Shown here: positions 8,047 to 17,780 of the stretch, piece by piece
How positions within the stretch are numbered: position 1 is the first letter of the stretch
Layout of the letters: each line of letters opens with the position of its first letter
NCBI GenBank assembly: GCA_937958875.1
Contig: CALGMJ010000111.1
Coordinates: 1 to 46,803, forward strand
DNA from: an uncultured Verrucomicrobiales bacterium
GTDB taxonomy: Bacteria > Verrucomicrobiota > Verrucomicrobiia > Verrucomicrobiales > Akkermansiaceae
DNA: 46,803 bases
Direction of reading: 5' to 3'
Program-made: the position numbers and the translations under genes
The notes under the pieces: generated by a model
The model's input: the letters and a program-made list of their open reading frames with translations, nothing else
Database searches by the model: none
What the model was told of the DNA's origin: nothing

Positions 8047-8538
8047 ATGGACGATATTAAGATCACCATCAACACGAACAAGGGCGACATCCACATCACC
8101 CTCTTTCCTGACGACGCTCCTGTCACCGTCGCTTCTTTTTTACACCTCGCCTCCCGGGGCTATTATGATGGGCTATCTTTTCACCGGGTCATCCCTAACT
8201 TCATGATTCAGGGTGGCTGTCCACTTGGCACCGGCACCGGAGATCCTGGCTACAAGTTCGAGTGCGAATGTAAGCCTAATCGCCGCCACGACAAAGCTGG
8301 AATCCTCTCCATGGCTAATGCGGGAGCAAACACCAATGGCTCCCAGTTCTTCATCACTCACGGCCCTACTCCTCATCTTGACAATAAGCACACCGTCTTT
8401 GGTGAAACTACTGAGGGACAAGACGTGATCGACTCCATCAAGCAGAATGACCTCATTAATGGGATCACCATTCATGGATCAACAGATGAGCTCTTCGCCG
8501 CACACCAGTCTCGTATCGATGACTGGATGAAAAGCTAA
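8047..8538 (+). CDS. ppiB-like: Cyclophilin-type peptidyl-prolyl cis-trans isomerase
   Basis: SFHRVIPNFMIQGGCPLGTGTGDPGYKFECE, MANAGANTNGSQFFITHGPTPHLDNKHTVFG. Confidence 0.96.
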   Translation: MDDIKITINTNKGDIHITLFPDDAPVTVASFLHLASRGYYDGLSFHRVIPNFMIQGGCPLGTGTGDPGYKFECECKPNRRHDKAGILSMANAGANTNGSQFFITHGPTPHLDNKHTVFGETTEGQDVIDSIKQNDLINGITIHGSTDELFAAHQSRIDDWMKS

Positions 8539-8570
8539 ATCTCTTGCTAGAATTTTTTCTAACTCTCACT

Positions 8571-8607
8571 ACCTCTGTCAGCTCATCCTGGCAGAGGTAT
8601 TTTTTTA
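8571..8607 (+). terminator. Rho-independent terminator after the cyclophilin gene
   Basis: ACCTCTGTCA (8571-8580)/TGGCAGAGGT (8589-8598) followed by a T-tract. Confidence 0.85.
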
Positions 8608-8693
8608 GGAAACCTTTCTCATTTGAGGGCAAACAAAACATCGAGAGAGAAAATTACCCTACCACTCGGCGTATTTTGTGCTCTTATTGAATT

Positions 8694-9233
8694 ATGTCAG
8701 ATACAAGCAAAGTTCCGCCACCGGATATCAAGAAAACAACTCCAGAAAAGCCTCCTGTCACGACCGTAGATGCAGAGGCACCCACAAAAAAAGAAGAGGT
8801 TTCAGTATCCGAAAAAGAAGAATCATCTGAACCTCCCCCCCTCGGCTCAGCAAAAGAGGTTGAAGCAGATCTTATGAAGCGCTTTCTGGGAGCTTTCATT
8901 GATGGCGTGATCATTGCGATCGTTACCAGTATTATCGGAGGGATAATCGGCCTCGCAGTCTTCGCCGTTCTCTGGCTTATCCGTGACAGTCTCCCATTCC
9001 TAGACGGCCAAAGTGTTGGAAAGAAATTAATGAAAACTAAGGCCGTTAAAGAGGATGGATCTTCCCTATCTGGAGACTGGGCTACTGGCGCTACTCGTAA
9101 TATCATCATGGCAATTCCTTTTATAGGGGGAATTGTAGAACTTATCATTTTACTGACCCGTTCCGGTTCGCCTCAAGCTGGACTCCGCCTCGGTGACGGC
9201 TTTGCTAAAACTAAGGTCATCTCCGTAGAGTAA
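8694..9233 (+). CDS. RDD family membrane protein
   Basis: KRFLGAFIDGVIIAIVTSIIGG... GQSVGKKLMKTKAVKEDGSSLSG, RDD-domain-like; charged Pro/Lys/Glu-rich N-terminus. Confidence 0.75.
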   Translation: MSDTSKVPPPDIKKTTPEKPPVTTVDAEAPTKKEEVSVSEKEESSEPPPLGSAKEVEADLMKRFLGAFIDGVIIAIVTSIIGGIIGLAVFAVLWLIRDSLPFLDGQSVGKKLMKTKAVKEDGSSLSGDWATGATRNIIMAIPFIGGIVELIILLTRSGSPQAGLRLGDGFAKTKVISVE

Positions 9234-9281
9234 GAGCACCTGTGGCTTTACTCTCCCCCCCGAGTCGCCTAGTTCTCCCTC

Positions 9282-11267
9282 GTGCTCGCTGTCAAAAATC
9301 TCCGCGTTGAATTCGGACCTCGCGTCATCTTTAAAAACCTCACCTTTTCCATCGGTGAAAAGGAACGCATCGCCTTCGCGGGACACAATGGTGCAGGAAA
9401 ATCCACCTTAATGAAGTGCATCGGTGGTGCTCTTCAGCCCAATGGAGGGGAAATCACGAAACCGAAGCATTTCCGCATTGGTTATCTCCCGCAAGAAGGG
9501 ATCCATATCAAAGGGATCTCACTCTATGATGAAGCCGAGTCGGCCTTCGCCGAAACTAAGGAAATTCAAAATAAGATCGATCGCTACGCCGCGGAGCTGG
9601 AAAAACTCGATCCACGATCCGCGCCATTCTCTGATCTCTTAGAAAAAATTGGTGAACTCGAGCTCCTCCTTGATGGCCATGACCCTGCCCGCATGAAGCC
9701 TCGCATCGAGTCCATCCTCAGCGGACTCGGTTTTAAAAAATCTGACCTCGACCGCGACTGTGGAGAATTTTCCGGTGGTTGGCAGATGCGGATCGCGATG
9801 GCGAAACTCTTCCTCGCAGAACCCGAGATCCTCCTCCTTGATGAACCGACTAACCACCTCGATATTGGGGCGCAGCGTTTCATGGAGAGCTACCTCCATT
9901 CCTATAAAGGAGCCATCATCCTCATCTCGCACGATCGCTCCATGATGGACGGTCTCACCACTCGCACCATCGCCTTTCACCACGGCCGCGCTGAGGAATT
10001 CACCGGAAACTATTCTTCCTACGAAACCCAGCTCAAGGAGCGTCAGGACACCCTGCGAAAACAGAAAGTAGCGCAAGATCGTGAAATCGCGAAAACGGAA
10101 CAATTCATTAATCGCTTCCGCGCTCAGGCAAACAAAGCCTCGCAAGTTCAGAGCCGGATTAAACAACTCGCTAAAATCGAGCGCATCCAGATCGATGCTG
10201 AAGACGCCGTCATGTCGTTCCGCTTCCCCGATCCCCCTGCCTCTACCCACCTCGTTGCTAAGTTAGAAAAAGCAGCGCAACAATATGGTGATCTAACCGT
10301 ATTTCGTGATCTCGATCTCGAAGTGACTCGCGGAGAAAAGATCGCCATCGTCGGCCCCAATGGCGCAGGCAAGTCCACCTTCTGCCGCATGATCACTGGC
10401 GAAGAAGCCCCTAGCTCTGGACAGCACAATCTTGGTCCTAAATCTCTGCCATCATTCTTTAACCAGAACCACGCCGACGAACTCGACCCTGATCTTACTA
10501 TCATCGAAACCGTCGAGCAAATCGCTACCCGTGGAGCAGCCATGTCTGCCCGGGATGTTCTCGGCTGCTTCTTATTCAAAGGAGATGACGTCTTTAAAAA
10601 AATCGGTGTTCTATCTGGAGGAGAGCGCTCCCGTGTCGCTCTCGTGCGCATGCTTGTCCGCCCTGCGAACTTTCTCATTCTCGATGAGCCGACGAACCAC
10701 CTCGATATGCAATCGCAGGACATTCTTCAGCGTGCCCTCATCGACTACCCTGGCACCTTACTCATCGTCTCTCACAACCGCCATTTCCTCGATCCTATCG
10801 TCCAGAAAACCATGGAATTTCGGCCAAACGAAGACCCTCGTACATTCGCCGGAAACCTCACCTACTACCTCGATAAGACCGAAGCTGACGAAAAAGCAGC
10901 AAAAGGACAAACTCGGCAAACAAGCTCTTCTCCCACTGGCCCAAAGCCAAAAACTAAAGGTCCTCAACTAAACGCCAAAGAGCGCCGTAAACGGGAAGCT
11001 GCCATCCGTGAAAAACGCAATAAAGTCCTCAAACCTCTTAAGGCCCAGTTCGAGATCTTAGAAAAGGAAATCGCAGAGCTCGAGGAGACTCAAACAACAA
11101 CCTCTGCTCGTCTCGAAAGCCCCGAAATCATTGCTGATGCAGAAAGACTGCGTGAAGTCACAAACACTTACGATAAAGCAGCAAAAAAACTCGAAACCGC
11201 ATACTCCCAGTGGGAAACCATCAGCGGACAACTTGAGGCGCTAGAAGCAGAACTTGGCGGAGAATAG
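9282..11267 (+). CDS. ABC-F family ATPase (GTG start)
   Basis: Two ABC cassettes: GHNGAGKST/EFSGGWQMRIAMAKLF/LLLDEPTNHLD and GPNGAGKSTF/LSGGERSRVALVRML/LILDEPTNHLD, plus a C-terminal coiled coil. Confidence 0.95.
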   Translation: MLAVKNLRVEFGPRVIFKNLTFSIGEKERIAFAGHNGAGKSTLMKCIGGALQPNGGEITKPKHFRIGYLPQEGIHIKGISLYDEAESAFAETKEIQNKIDRYAAELEKLDPRSAPFSDLLEKIGELELLLDGHDPARMKPRIESILSGLGFKKSDLDRDCGEFSGGWQMRIAMAKLFLAEPEILLLDEPTNHLDIGAQRFMESYLHSYKGAIILISHDRSMMDGLTTRTIAFHHGRAEEFTGNYSSYETQLKERQDTLRKQKVAQDREIAKTEQFINRFRAQANKASQVQSRIKQLAKIERIQIDAEDAVMSFRFPDPPASTHLVAKLEKAAQQYGDLTVFRDLDLEVTRGEKIAIVGPNGAGKSTFCRMITGEEAPSSGQHNLGPKSLPSFFNQNHADELDPDLTIIETVEQIATRGAAMSARDVLGCFLFKGDDVFKKIGVLSGGERSRVALVRMLVRPANFLILDEPTNHLDMQSQDILQRALIDYPGTLLIVSHNRHFLDPIVQKTMEFRPNEDPRTFAGNLTYYLDKTEADEKAAKGQTRQTSSSPTGPKPKTKGPQLNAKERRKREAAIREKRNKVLKPLKAQFEILEKEIAELEETQTTTSARLESPEIIADAERLREVTNTYDKAAKKLETAYSQWETISGQLEALEAELGGE

Positions 11268-11455
11268 AATTCCTCACACTATCCGACCGAAGTGTCTTGA
11301 TGCAGGGCAATCATGGGTGTCCAAAAGTCATGGAGCTGGAAAATGGAGTCGAAAGACCTCGTGAGATCAATACTCTGAGAAGCTCTTTTGGATCCCCATC
11401 ATCTCAAGGCTGACATCTCACCGAATTCGAGAGAGCGATGAAAGAGGCGGCGAAA

Positions 11456-12409
11456 TTATTCGCCGCTCCACTCACCGAACTTACGGAACTTCTGGTAGCG
11501 TTTTGCTAGCAGATCTTCGGTAGAAAGGCCTTTGAGTTCATTGAGGTGCTGTAAAATCACTTCCTTGAAGGACTGGGCAGTCTTTTCTGGATCATGATGT
11601 GCCCCCCCAGCGACTTCCGGGATGACGCCATCGATGAGGTTCAGCTTCATAAGATCTGGCGCTGCGATTTTCATAGCATCGGCCGCTTCTGGGGCATGCT
11701 TCCGGTGCTTCCAGAGAATAGCGGCGCAGCCTTCTGGACTGATCACGGAGTAGTAAGCATTCTCCATCATGAGAACGCGATCAGCCACTCCGATACCAAG
11801 TGCTCCTCCAGATCCTCCTTCACCGAGTACAACGGCGATCACAGGGACCTTTAGCACCATCATCTCACGCAGGTTCCGCGCGATTGATTCAGCAATATTT
11901 CGCTCTTCCGCACCGATGCCAGGAAATGCTCCCGGAGTATCGATAAGAGCAATGATGGGGAGGGAAAATTTTTCAGCAAGCTGCATGAGACGGAGCGCCT
12001 TACGATAACCCTCTGGATGGGCACTGCCGAAATTACGACGAAGATTCTCTTTCAGGTCTCTCCCCTTCTGATGCCCGAGTACAACGCATTTCTGGCCGCC
12101 GATGGTCGCGAAACCGCCCGGCATGGATTCATCATCCCCGATAATGCGATCTCCGTGCAGCTCAGTAAAGCTGTCGAAGGCATGTGCCACGTAATCCAGC
12201 ATGAAAGGTCTCTTCGTATGGCGCGCGATCTGAACACGCTGCCATGGGGTGAGATTATCGTAGATTGCGCTCTTGGTTTCCATCAGTTTCGCCTCCATGG
12301 CGGAAATTTCTCCCGAGAGATCAATGTCCTGGGAACGAGATGCTTCGCGGAGCTTGGAGATTTCATTCTCCAGCTCGACGATGGGTTTTTCGAATTCGAG
12401 GAGTTCCAT
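11456..12409 (-). CDS. accA: Acetyl-CoA carboxylase carboxyltransferase subunit alpha
   Basis: MELLEFEKPIVELENEI, RPFMLDYVAHAFDSFTELHGDR, GFATIGGQKCVVLGHQKGRD, LIDTPGAFPGIGAEERN, GEGGSGGALGIGVAD. Confidence 0.97.
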   Translation of the reverse strand: MELLEFEKPIVELENEISKLREASRSQDIDLSGEISAMEAKLMETKSAIYDNLTPWQRVQIARHTKRPFMLDYVAHAFDSFTELHGDRIIGDDESMPGGFATIGGQKCVVLGHQKGRDLKENLRRNFGSAHPEGYRKALRLMQLAEKFSLPIIALIDTPGAFPGIGAEERNIAESIARNLREMMVLKVPVIAVVLGEGGSGGALGIGVADRVLMMENAYYSVISPEGCAAILWKHRKHAPEAADAMKIAAPDLMKLNLIDGVIPEVAGGAHHDPEKTAQSFKEVILQHLNELKGLSTEDLLAKRYQKFRKFGEWSGE

Positions 12410-12433
12410 CTTGGTGTTGCTGGCGCGGATGTA

Positions 12434-13306
12434 TCAGCCCGCGGGTTTGATTTCCACTTCATTCCCACGCCGAATGAGCATGGAAAGTTCTTCCATGTCG
12501 GAAAAGCTCAGAAAAATGCCTCTTCCAGGGTCTTCTTCGTCCACTTTTGGCACAGGGCGAATCTGAATTTGGGTCGATCTGACCTTAAATCCCAGGACCT
12601 TGATGCCACGACGATAATTCGGGTGTGTGGGACGATAGGGACGGCCTCGGAGCTCGGCCACTTTGAGCGAAATTTTACTTTTAAGGCTTCGTTTGGGAAG
12701 TCTGGGCAGATCCAGCTTTTGTGCGGGATATTCTTTCACTAAGGCTCCATCAAGATGGAGCTCGATTCGCTGACGCGCGCTATCAAAGACGAGTTGGAAA
12801 TTGAGCGGCATCACGATCAGGTCATCCCCTGGATGAAGGCGACTGGTATCGAGTAGCCCGTTGAGAAACATGATATTATCAAGAGTAGTCTCGTAATCGC
12901 GGGCGATTTTAAAAAAAGAATCACCTGATTTGACCAGATGACGCTTTTTGTTCGTCATGTTCTCGATGTTGAGTAACCGGTCCAAATTGATCTCACCGAG
13001 AATGCGCCGCGCTTCAGGCCCATTCTGAGAGTTGGGATGTAATTTCTGGATTAAACTAAGCTTTTCAAGGGCCTGATCCAGCTGCCCTGTCGCAATCAGC
13101 TCCAGAGCGCGGTGAAATTCTTTCTGCCCCGGTTCAAAATCAGGAAGATCGGTAGCATCGATCAATTGCTCTAGCCTTTCCTGTGGCACTGGAGTCTGAG
13201 CCCCAAAGTCTTCCTGAACCTTTATTACGAGGAAATATAAAGCCACAAGCACTACGCCCAATGTAAGGACGCCAAAAAGCTTCAAAATGGATCCAATCCC
13301 CTGCAT
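12434..13306 (-). CDS. LysM-domain protein with L,D-transpeptidase-like C-terminus lacking a recognisable catalytic motif
   Basis: N-terminal TM; LysM HLVKSGDSFFKIARDYETTLDNIMFLNGLLDTSRLHPGDDLIVM; C-terminal region ends GRGIFLSFSDMEELSMLIRRGNEVEI where active enzymes have (S)HGCIRLSN.D...L...V..G..V.I. Confidence 0.7.
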   Translation of the reverse strand: MQGIGSILKLFGVLTLGVVLVALYFLVIKVQEDFGAQTPVPQERLEQLIDATDLPDFEPGQKEFHRALELIATGQLDQALEKLSLIQKLHPNSQNGPEARRILGEINLDRLLNIENMTNKKRHLVKSGDSFFKIARDYETTLDNIMFLNGLLDTSRLHPGDDLIVMPLNFQLVFDSARQRIELHLDGALVKEYPAQKLDLPRLPKRSLKSKISLKVAELRGRPYRPTHPNYRRGIKVLGFKVRSTQIQIRPVPKVDEEDPGRGIFLSFSDMEELSMLIRRGNEVEIKPAG

Positions 13307-13316
13307 GAGCGATTAT

Positions 13317-13844
13317 TTACTCAAGTAGGCCGCGACGTTTAAAATCGAACTGATTGATCTCACTCGATTTCATGATCATTTCCAGAGTGAATTTCATGAT
13401 GCTAACTTCCCAGGAACTGTCGACTCCTTCAATAATTGCAAGAGAGGGATTCCCCGTGCGACGAGCCTCAGCCAGAGCCTTATCCTTTACCGACTCGATG
13501 GAATCGTGAACGAGTTCTTCGGAGACATCGCTGCGCTTAAAGTGGAATCCGTATTGAAGAAAATTCAAGTCTACCCCTTTTTCGCGATAGTGCTCGATCA
13601 CTTGAAGCACCTTGGGATCAAAGCCTTCCAGCTCGATATCATTGAAGCCCTGAGGTTTAATCAAGACTGGTTTTTGAGCTTCCACCTGACCTCGACGGAC
13701 TTTGACCACACCGACCGAATCCATTAATTCACTAAGAATCTCGAACTCGAACTTCGTAGTCCCAAAGGTATCAATCCTCCGGTCTGGCTCGTGGACCATC
13801 CGAGTGGTCTCCATGGCATATTCAAAATCGTCTTGAGAGGGCAT
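13317..13844 (-). CDS. Hypothetical protein (175 aa)
   Basis: Intact ORF tightly packed upstream of the LysM gene on the same strand; no family recognised. Confidence 0.75.
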   Translation of the reverse strand: MPSQDDFEYAMETTRMVHEPDRRIDTFGTTKFEFEILSELMDSVGVVKVRRGQVEAQKPVLIKPQGFNDIELEGFDPKVLQVIEHYREKGVDLNFLQYGFHFKRSDVSEELVHDSIESVKDKALAEARRTGNPSLAIIEGVDSSWEVSIMKFTLEMIMKSSEINQFDFKRRGLLE

Positions 13845-13900
13845 CTTGTTTTGCTGGGGATACTATCGCCCTGATCGGAGGCGGATGCGAATGAAAAGAA

Positions 13901-13934
13901 AAAAGCAGATCCCCGATATGAGGAATCTGCTTTT
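13901..13934 (-). terminator. Hairpin terminator downstream of acpP
   Basis: AAAAGCAGAT (13901-13910)/ATCTGCTTTT (13925-13934). Confidence 0.8.
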
Positions 13935-13958
13935 TATAAAATAGATGAACGTAAGGGA

Positions 13959-14198
13959 TTAGCCCTTCGCTTTTTCCACGTGTGCGATGATGTCGCTTAC
14001 ACTGATGAGCTTCTCGGCCTCTTCATCAGGAACCTCGATCTCGAATTCTTCTTCTACAGCCATGACAAGCTCGACCGCATCGAGAGAGTCAGCACCGAGA
14101 TCTTCGATCATCTTAGCCTCGGGCTTTACTTGATCAGCGCTCACGCCGAGTTGCTCTACGATGATTTCTGCGACTTTTGCTTGGATATCTTCTGCCAT
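13959..14198 (-). CDS. acpP: Acyl carrier protein
   Basis: [18 protein letters not shown]... [31 protein letters not shown] with the DSL phosphopantetheine site; internal Met preferred over track start 14249. Confidence 0.97.
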   Translation of the reverse strand: MAEDIQAKVAEIIVEQLGVSADQVKPEAKMIEDLGADSLDAVELVMAVEEEFEIEVPDEEAEKLISVSDIIAHVEKAKG

Positions 14199-14279
14199 AA
14201 TAGATTTTGGGTCTGCAAAGGATCTAGGTATTTCATCCAAGATTGGCAATGACTAATTTACGATCGATCTGAGAACAAA

Positions 14280-14310
14280 AAAGCTCCCACTTGTTTCCAA
14301 GGGGAGCTTT
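14280..14310 (-). terminator. Hairpin terminator downstream of the DUF1501 gene
   Basis: AAAGCTCCC (14280-14288)/GGGAGCTTT (14302-14310); U-rich tail on the minus strand. Confidence 0.8.
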
Positions 14311-14340
14311 GAAATGAGTATAGCGGCCTAGTCGATCAAC

Positions 14341-15648
14341 TTAGGCAAAAATATCAGTCACTGGACTTCCAAGTTCCGCATCCGCACCCGCCATGCGGAA
14401 GGGGCGTCCACTTGGAGAGGAGACGATTTGCTTATGATCAATTCCAAGCGCATAAGCCATCGTCGCATTGAGATCCTGCATGGTCACCGGATTAGAGGCG
14501 ACTCGATTTCCATCGCGGTCTGACTTTCCGTAGCGCATGCCGCCCTTAATTCCCCCACCTGCTAGAACACAGGAGAAGGCTGCCGGATGGTGATCACGGC
14601 CCATGCTGTGTGCCTCGACAATTTCTGGAGTACGCCCAAATTCAGTTCCAATCACGACAAGTGTCTTTTCCAGTAAGCCACGCTGATCGAGATCGTTGAC
14701 CAAGGCCGAGAAACCTTTGTCGAGCACCTTCGCTTTCCGCCCCACGTTATCAAAGTTATTGTAATGCGTATCCCAGCCATTGAGCCTGACCTCGGTGAAA
14801 CGTACGCCAGCTTCAACGAGCCGGCGTGCTAGAAGACAGCCTTGGGCAAAATTTCCAGACCCATATTTATTTCGAACCGAGCGTGGTTCTTCGTTGATGT
14901 CAAAAGCCTTAAGGTCCTTGCTCTTCATGAGCTTGACGGCTTCCTCATACAGACTTTCGTAAGCTTTGACCTGAGGAGTGCGGTAACGGCTATTGAATTC
15001 CTTATTTAAGGCATCTGCGATAGCGAGACGTTTGTGAAAATCACCTGCTTCCACAGAGTGTGCCATCGTCGAATTCTTAAGCCCTTCATCGGCGCGCCCG
15101 AGAGGAACACCACCAAATTCAGCACCAAAGAAGCCAGGAGAAGCATCACCGCCAACAGAAACAAACCCTGGAAGCGTCGTATTCTTACGCCCCTTCATTC
15201 TTACCACCCATGAGCCCATAGACGGGTGTTGGATGGTGCCTCGAGGCGCGTAACTGCGATGAAGCAGATATTGTCCCTGCCGATGAGCTCCCTGTTTAGA
15301 AGTCATCGAGTTAATGACACACATTTTGTCAGCCACCTTTGCAGTCTCAGGCAGGTATTCAGAAATTTCATAATCCGCGCTGGTTCCGATGTGCTCAACT
15401 GGGCCTTGCACTTCTTTCTTACGCTTCACATCGAAGGTATCGATGTGGCTCATCCCGCCATCCATATTGAGAAAAATGACGTGCTCAGCAGTCTTGCCAG
15501 AGCGAGAATGGGCTTGCGCCGCTGCCGACTGAGTCAGAGAAGCCCCAATCATGGGAACGACCGTAACGCCAAGATATTTGAGCGCTGCATCGGCGAGAAA
15601 CTGGCGACGACCAATTTCGTCGGCTTTGAGAAATTTTGATTGATCCAT
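14341..15648 (-). CDS. DUF1501 domain-containing protein, Tat-like signal
   Basis: GRRQFLADAALKYLGVTVVP; LNMDGGMSHIDTFDVK; LVVIGTEFGRTPEI; GRDHHPAAFSCVLAGGGIKGG. Confidence 0.93.
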   Translation of the reverse strand: MDQSKFLKADEIGRRQFLADAALKYLGVTVVPMIGASLTQSAAAQAHSRSGKTAEHVIFLNMDGGMSHIDTFDVKRKKEVQGPVEHIGTSADYEISEYLPETAKVADKMCVINSMTSKQGAHRQGQYLLHRSYAPRGTIQHPSMGSWVVRMKGRKNTTLPGFVSVGGDASPGFFGAEFGGVPLGRADEGLKNSTMAHSVEAGDFHKRLAIADALNKEFNSRYRTPQVKAYESLYEEAVKLMKSKDLKAFDINEEPRSVRNKYGSGNFAQGCLLARRLVEAGVRFTEVRLNGWDTHYNNFDNVGRKAKVLDKGFSALVNDLDQRGLLEKTLVVIGTEFGRTPEIVEAHSMGRDHHPAAFSCVLAGGGIKGGMRYGKSDRDGNRVASNPVTMQDLNATMAYALGIDHKQIVSSPSGRPFRMAGADAELGSPVTDIFA

Positions 15649-15671
15649 GGGTTTGGTAGGGTGTGAGGTAA

Positions 15672-17597
15672 TTATTGAACGAAGATGAACTCGTGGGTGG
15701 AGACTAAAGCTGAGACTAGATTCTGATAACTCTCGCGGCTGCCATCAATGACATCACGCATGAGCATATTCATTTCCTTCTCGCTCGGTGGGCGACTTAG
15801 GATTGCGTAGTAAATATAGCGTACTTTATCAGCATCGGTAGCTCCAGCTTTGAGAGCATCATAAACGGCTGCTCCCTTATTACTCACTACCATGTCTTCT
15901 ACATGGCCATTCATGATCTGAAGCACTTGAGCGATGTTTGCTTCCGTGGTCGACTCATTAATAAGTTTTCGGCTCGATTGGCCGAACTCACGAATAAGAT
16001 GCCCGGCAGGAGCTGGAGATTCCAGTTCTGATGCTCGTGCCAGTCCTTTTGCCGGACCAGGAACTCCACCGCGGCCCATCATGTTCATTCCCATGCTCAT
16101 ACTCATGCCAGCATTTTTCTCTTTCTCGCTTGAGGCACTCTGGCTGTTAAATCCTTCTAAAAGCTGATCCATATAAGCGACGTATGCTTTGGGGTCAGAC
16201 ATGGAAGCGATGTCCTGACCTACTTGAGACATGGTTTTCTGTCCCACCATACGTGCTTTGCCACGATAGTAGATGATGTCACCGAACTGACGCTTAGCCG
16301 TCTTATCAGGATTTCCTGTAACAAGAGTAACTAGAGAGTCCCAAACCTGCTCCGCACTCATACGCTCGAGTTGACGCCCATTAAATGCCTGAGGCACTCC
16401 TGCATCAAATGCCTTCGCATTTGCCGCAAATTGAAATGTCTTGGTGAGCATGAGCACATTCTGAAATGCCTTGAGATCATACTCGAGTTCCTTGAGGAGG
16501 CGTTTCAGGTAATCCGTCAGCGCCGGAGAAAGCGTAGTCGAAGCCACACGATATTCATCTACTGGAGCAGTGAGAGGACTTCCCATGACCCGTTCCCACA
16601 TGCGATTTACCGTGATGTAATCAAAGTGGTCGTTTTCATTTGTCATCCAGTCAGCGAATTTGAGCCTGGATTTTCCAGCATCGCGCTTTCCAGAGCTTAG
16701 CCTCCGCCCAAACTTAGTCTTTCCACGGATAAGTTCACCGGGTTTTCCATCGCGATATTGATAATCTCTAGGTAGAGCGATCTCGCCTTCTCCACCATTT
16801 CCTACCGTATGGTAGTGCACGTTATCACGGAGCCAAACGAGCATGTCCCCGTATTTTCCACGACGCCAATCAGGGTCATCGATATAGTCGATCACCTTTC
16901 GGTAAATCCCCTGATTCATTTCCTTCTGGCCACTAATGAAGGCTGCCATCTCAAAGAAATCGATTCGTTCCCATTCATTGACAGGACTATCGTGACATTG
17001 CGCGCACTCAAAACGTTCGCCCGTAAAGATCTGAAGCGAAATCGAAAGATTATCGAGCGGCATTCCCTTATCACGCGAATAAAAACCGACGGCTCCATTT
17101 CCGGGAGACCAGGCATTTCCGGTCGCTCCGACCAACTTTCTCACAAAGACATCCCAAGGCATATTGTCCTTCACCGCCTCATAGACGAATTGGATGTATG
17201 GGTAAGCAGTGTAGTAACCCTGACCGCGAGTTTCCTCGAGAATCCGTAGCAGATCGAAAATATAATTCTGCATATGGCTACGGTAGCCATCTGTTCCAAG
17301 TAAGTATGAGACTAGAATAGCGCGCTTATTTTCATCCTGAATCTCGAGAAAATTTTGTGCCTCTTTTAAAGTAGGAATACGCCCTGCCCCAACGAGAAAA
17401 GTCCGACGCAGAAAGGTTCCATCATCGACAACCTGAGGCACCTTCAGTCGCTTACTTTTGAAAATTTCGGCGACATGTTTGTCGACCTGCCAGGCTGCTT
17501 TTTTCAATGCCTCAGGCGATTTAGCCTCAGAAGGCTTTGCATCTGCGCTGAATAGAACCCCCGCCATGGTGAAGACGGAGACGATTAAAGATTTCAT
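15672..17597 (-). CDS. DUF1549/DUF1553 (PSCyt-type) domain-containing protein
   Basis: FTGERFECAQCHDSPVNEW (CxxCH-type motif), NRMWERVMGSPLTAPVDEYR; adjacent to DUF1501 as commonly seen in Planctomycetes/Verrucomicrobia. Confidence 0.9.
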   Translation of the reverse strand: MKSLIVSVFTMAGVLFSADAKPSEAKSPEALKKAAWQVDKHVAEIFKSKRLKVPQVVDDGTFLRRTFLVGAGRIPTLKEAQNFLEIQDENKRAILVSYLLGTDGYRSHMQNYIFDLLRILEETRGQGYYTAYPYIQFVYEAVKDNMPWDVFVRKLVGATGNAWSPGNGAVGFYSRDKGMPLDNLSISLQIFTGERFECAQCHDSPVNEWERIDFFEMAAFISGQKEMNQGIYRKVIDYIDDPDWRRGKYGDMLVWLRDNVHYHTVGNGGEGEIALPRDYQYRDGKPGELIRGKTKFGRRLSSGKRDAGKSRLKFADWMTNENDHFDYITVNRMWERVMGSPLTAPVDEYRVASTTLSPALTDYLKRLLKELEYDLKAFQNVLMLTKTFQFAANAKAFDAGVPQAFNGRQLERMSAEQVWDSLVTLVTGNPDKTAKRQFGDIIYYRGKARMVGQKTMSQVGQDIASMSDPKAYVAYMDQLLEGFNSQSASSEKEKNAGMSMSMGMNMMGRGGVPGPAKGLARASELESPAPAGHLIREFGQSSRKLINESTTEANIAQVLQIMNGHVEDMVVSNKGAAVYDALKAGATDADKVRYIYYAILSRPPSEKEMNMLMRDVIDGSRESYQNLVSALVSTHEFIFVQ

Positions 17598-17780
17598 AGA
17601 TTGAGAATAAGGGTGTGTGACTTAATTTATCATCAAGCCATTGCTAAGATTAACAATTCTCAAACCATGCTGTCAAACCGGCAGGCCTAGTCCTTCGGCC
17701 TAGCGATTATCGAGCAATCGATAGAATATTTCTCGAGACCTTATTTTTCAGAGTGAAATCGACACTTCCGTCTTGCCCCC

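Noticed and set aside
9639-10723. 203-aa and 191-aa minus-strand ORFs
   Set aside because: Antisense to the ABC-F ATPase with Walker/signature motifs; shadow ORFs.
12017-12742. 241-aa plus-strand ORF
   Set aside because: Antisense to accA and the LysM gene; no recognisable domain.
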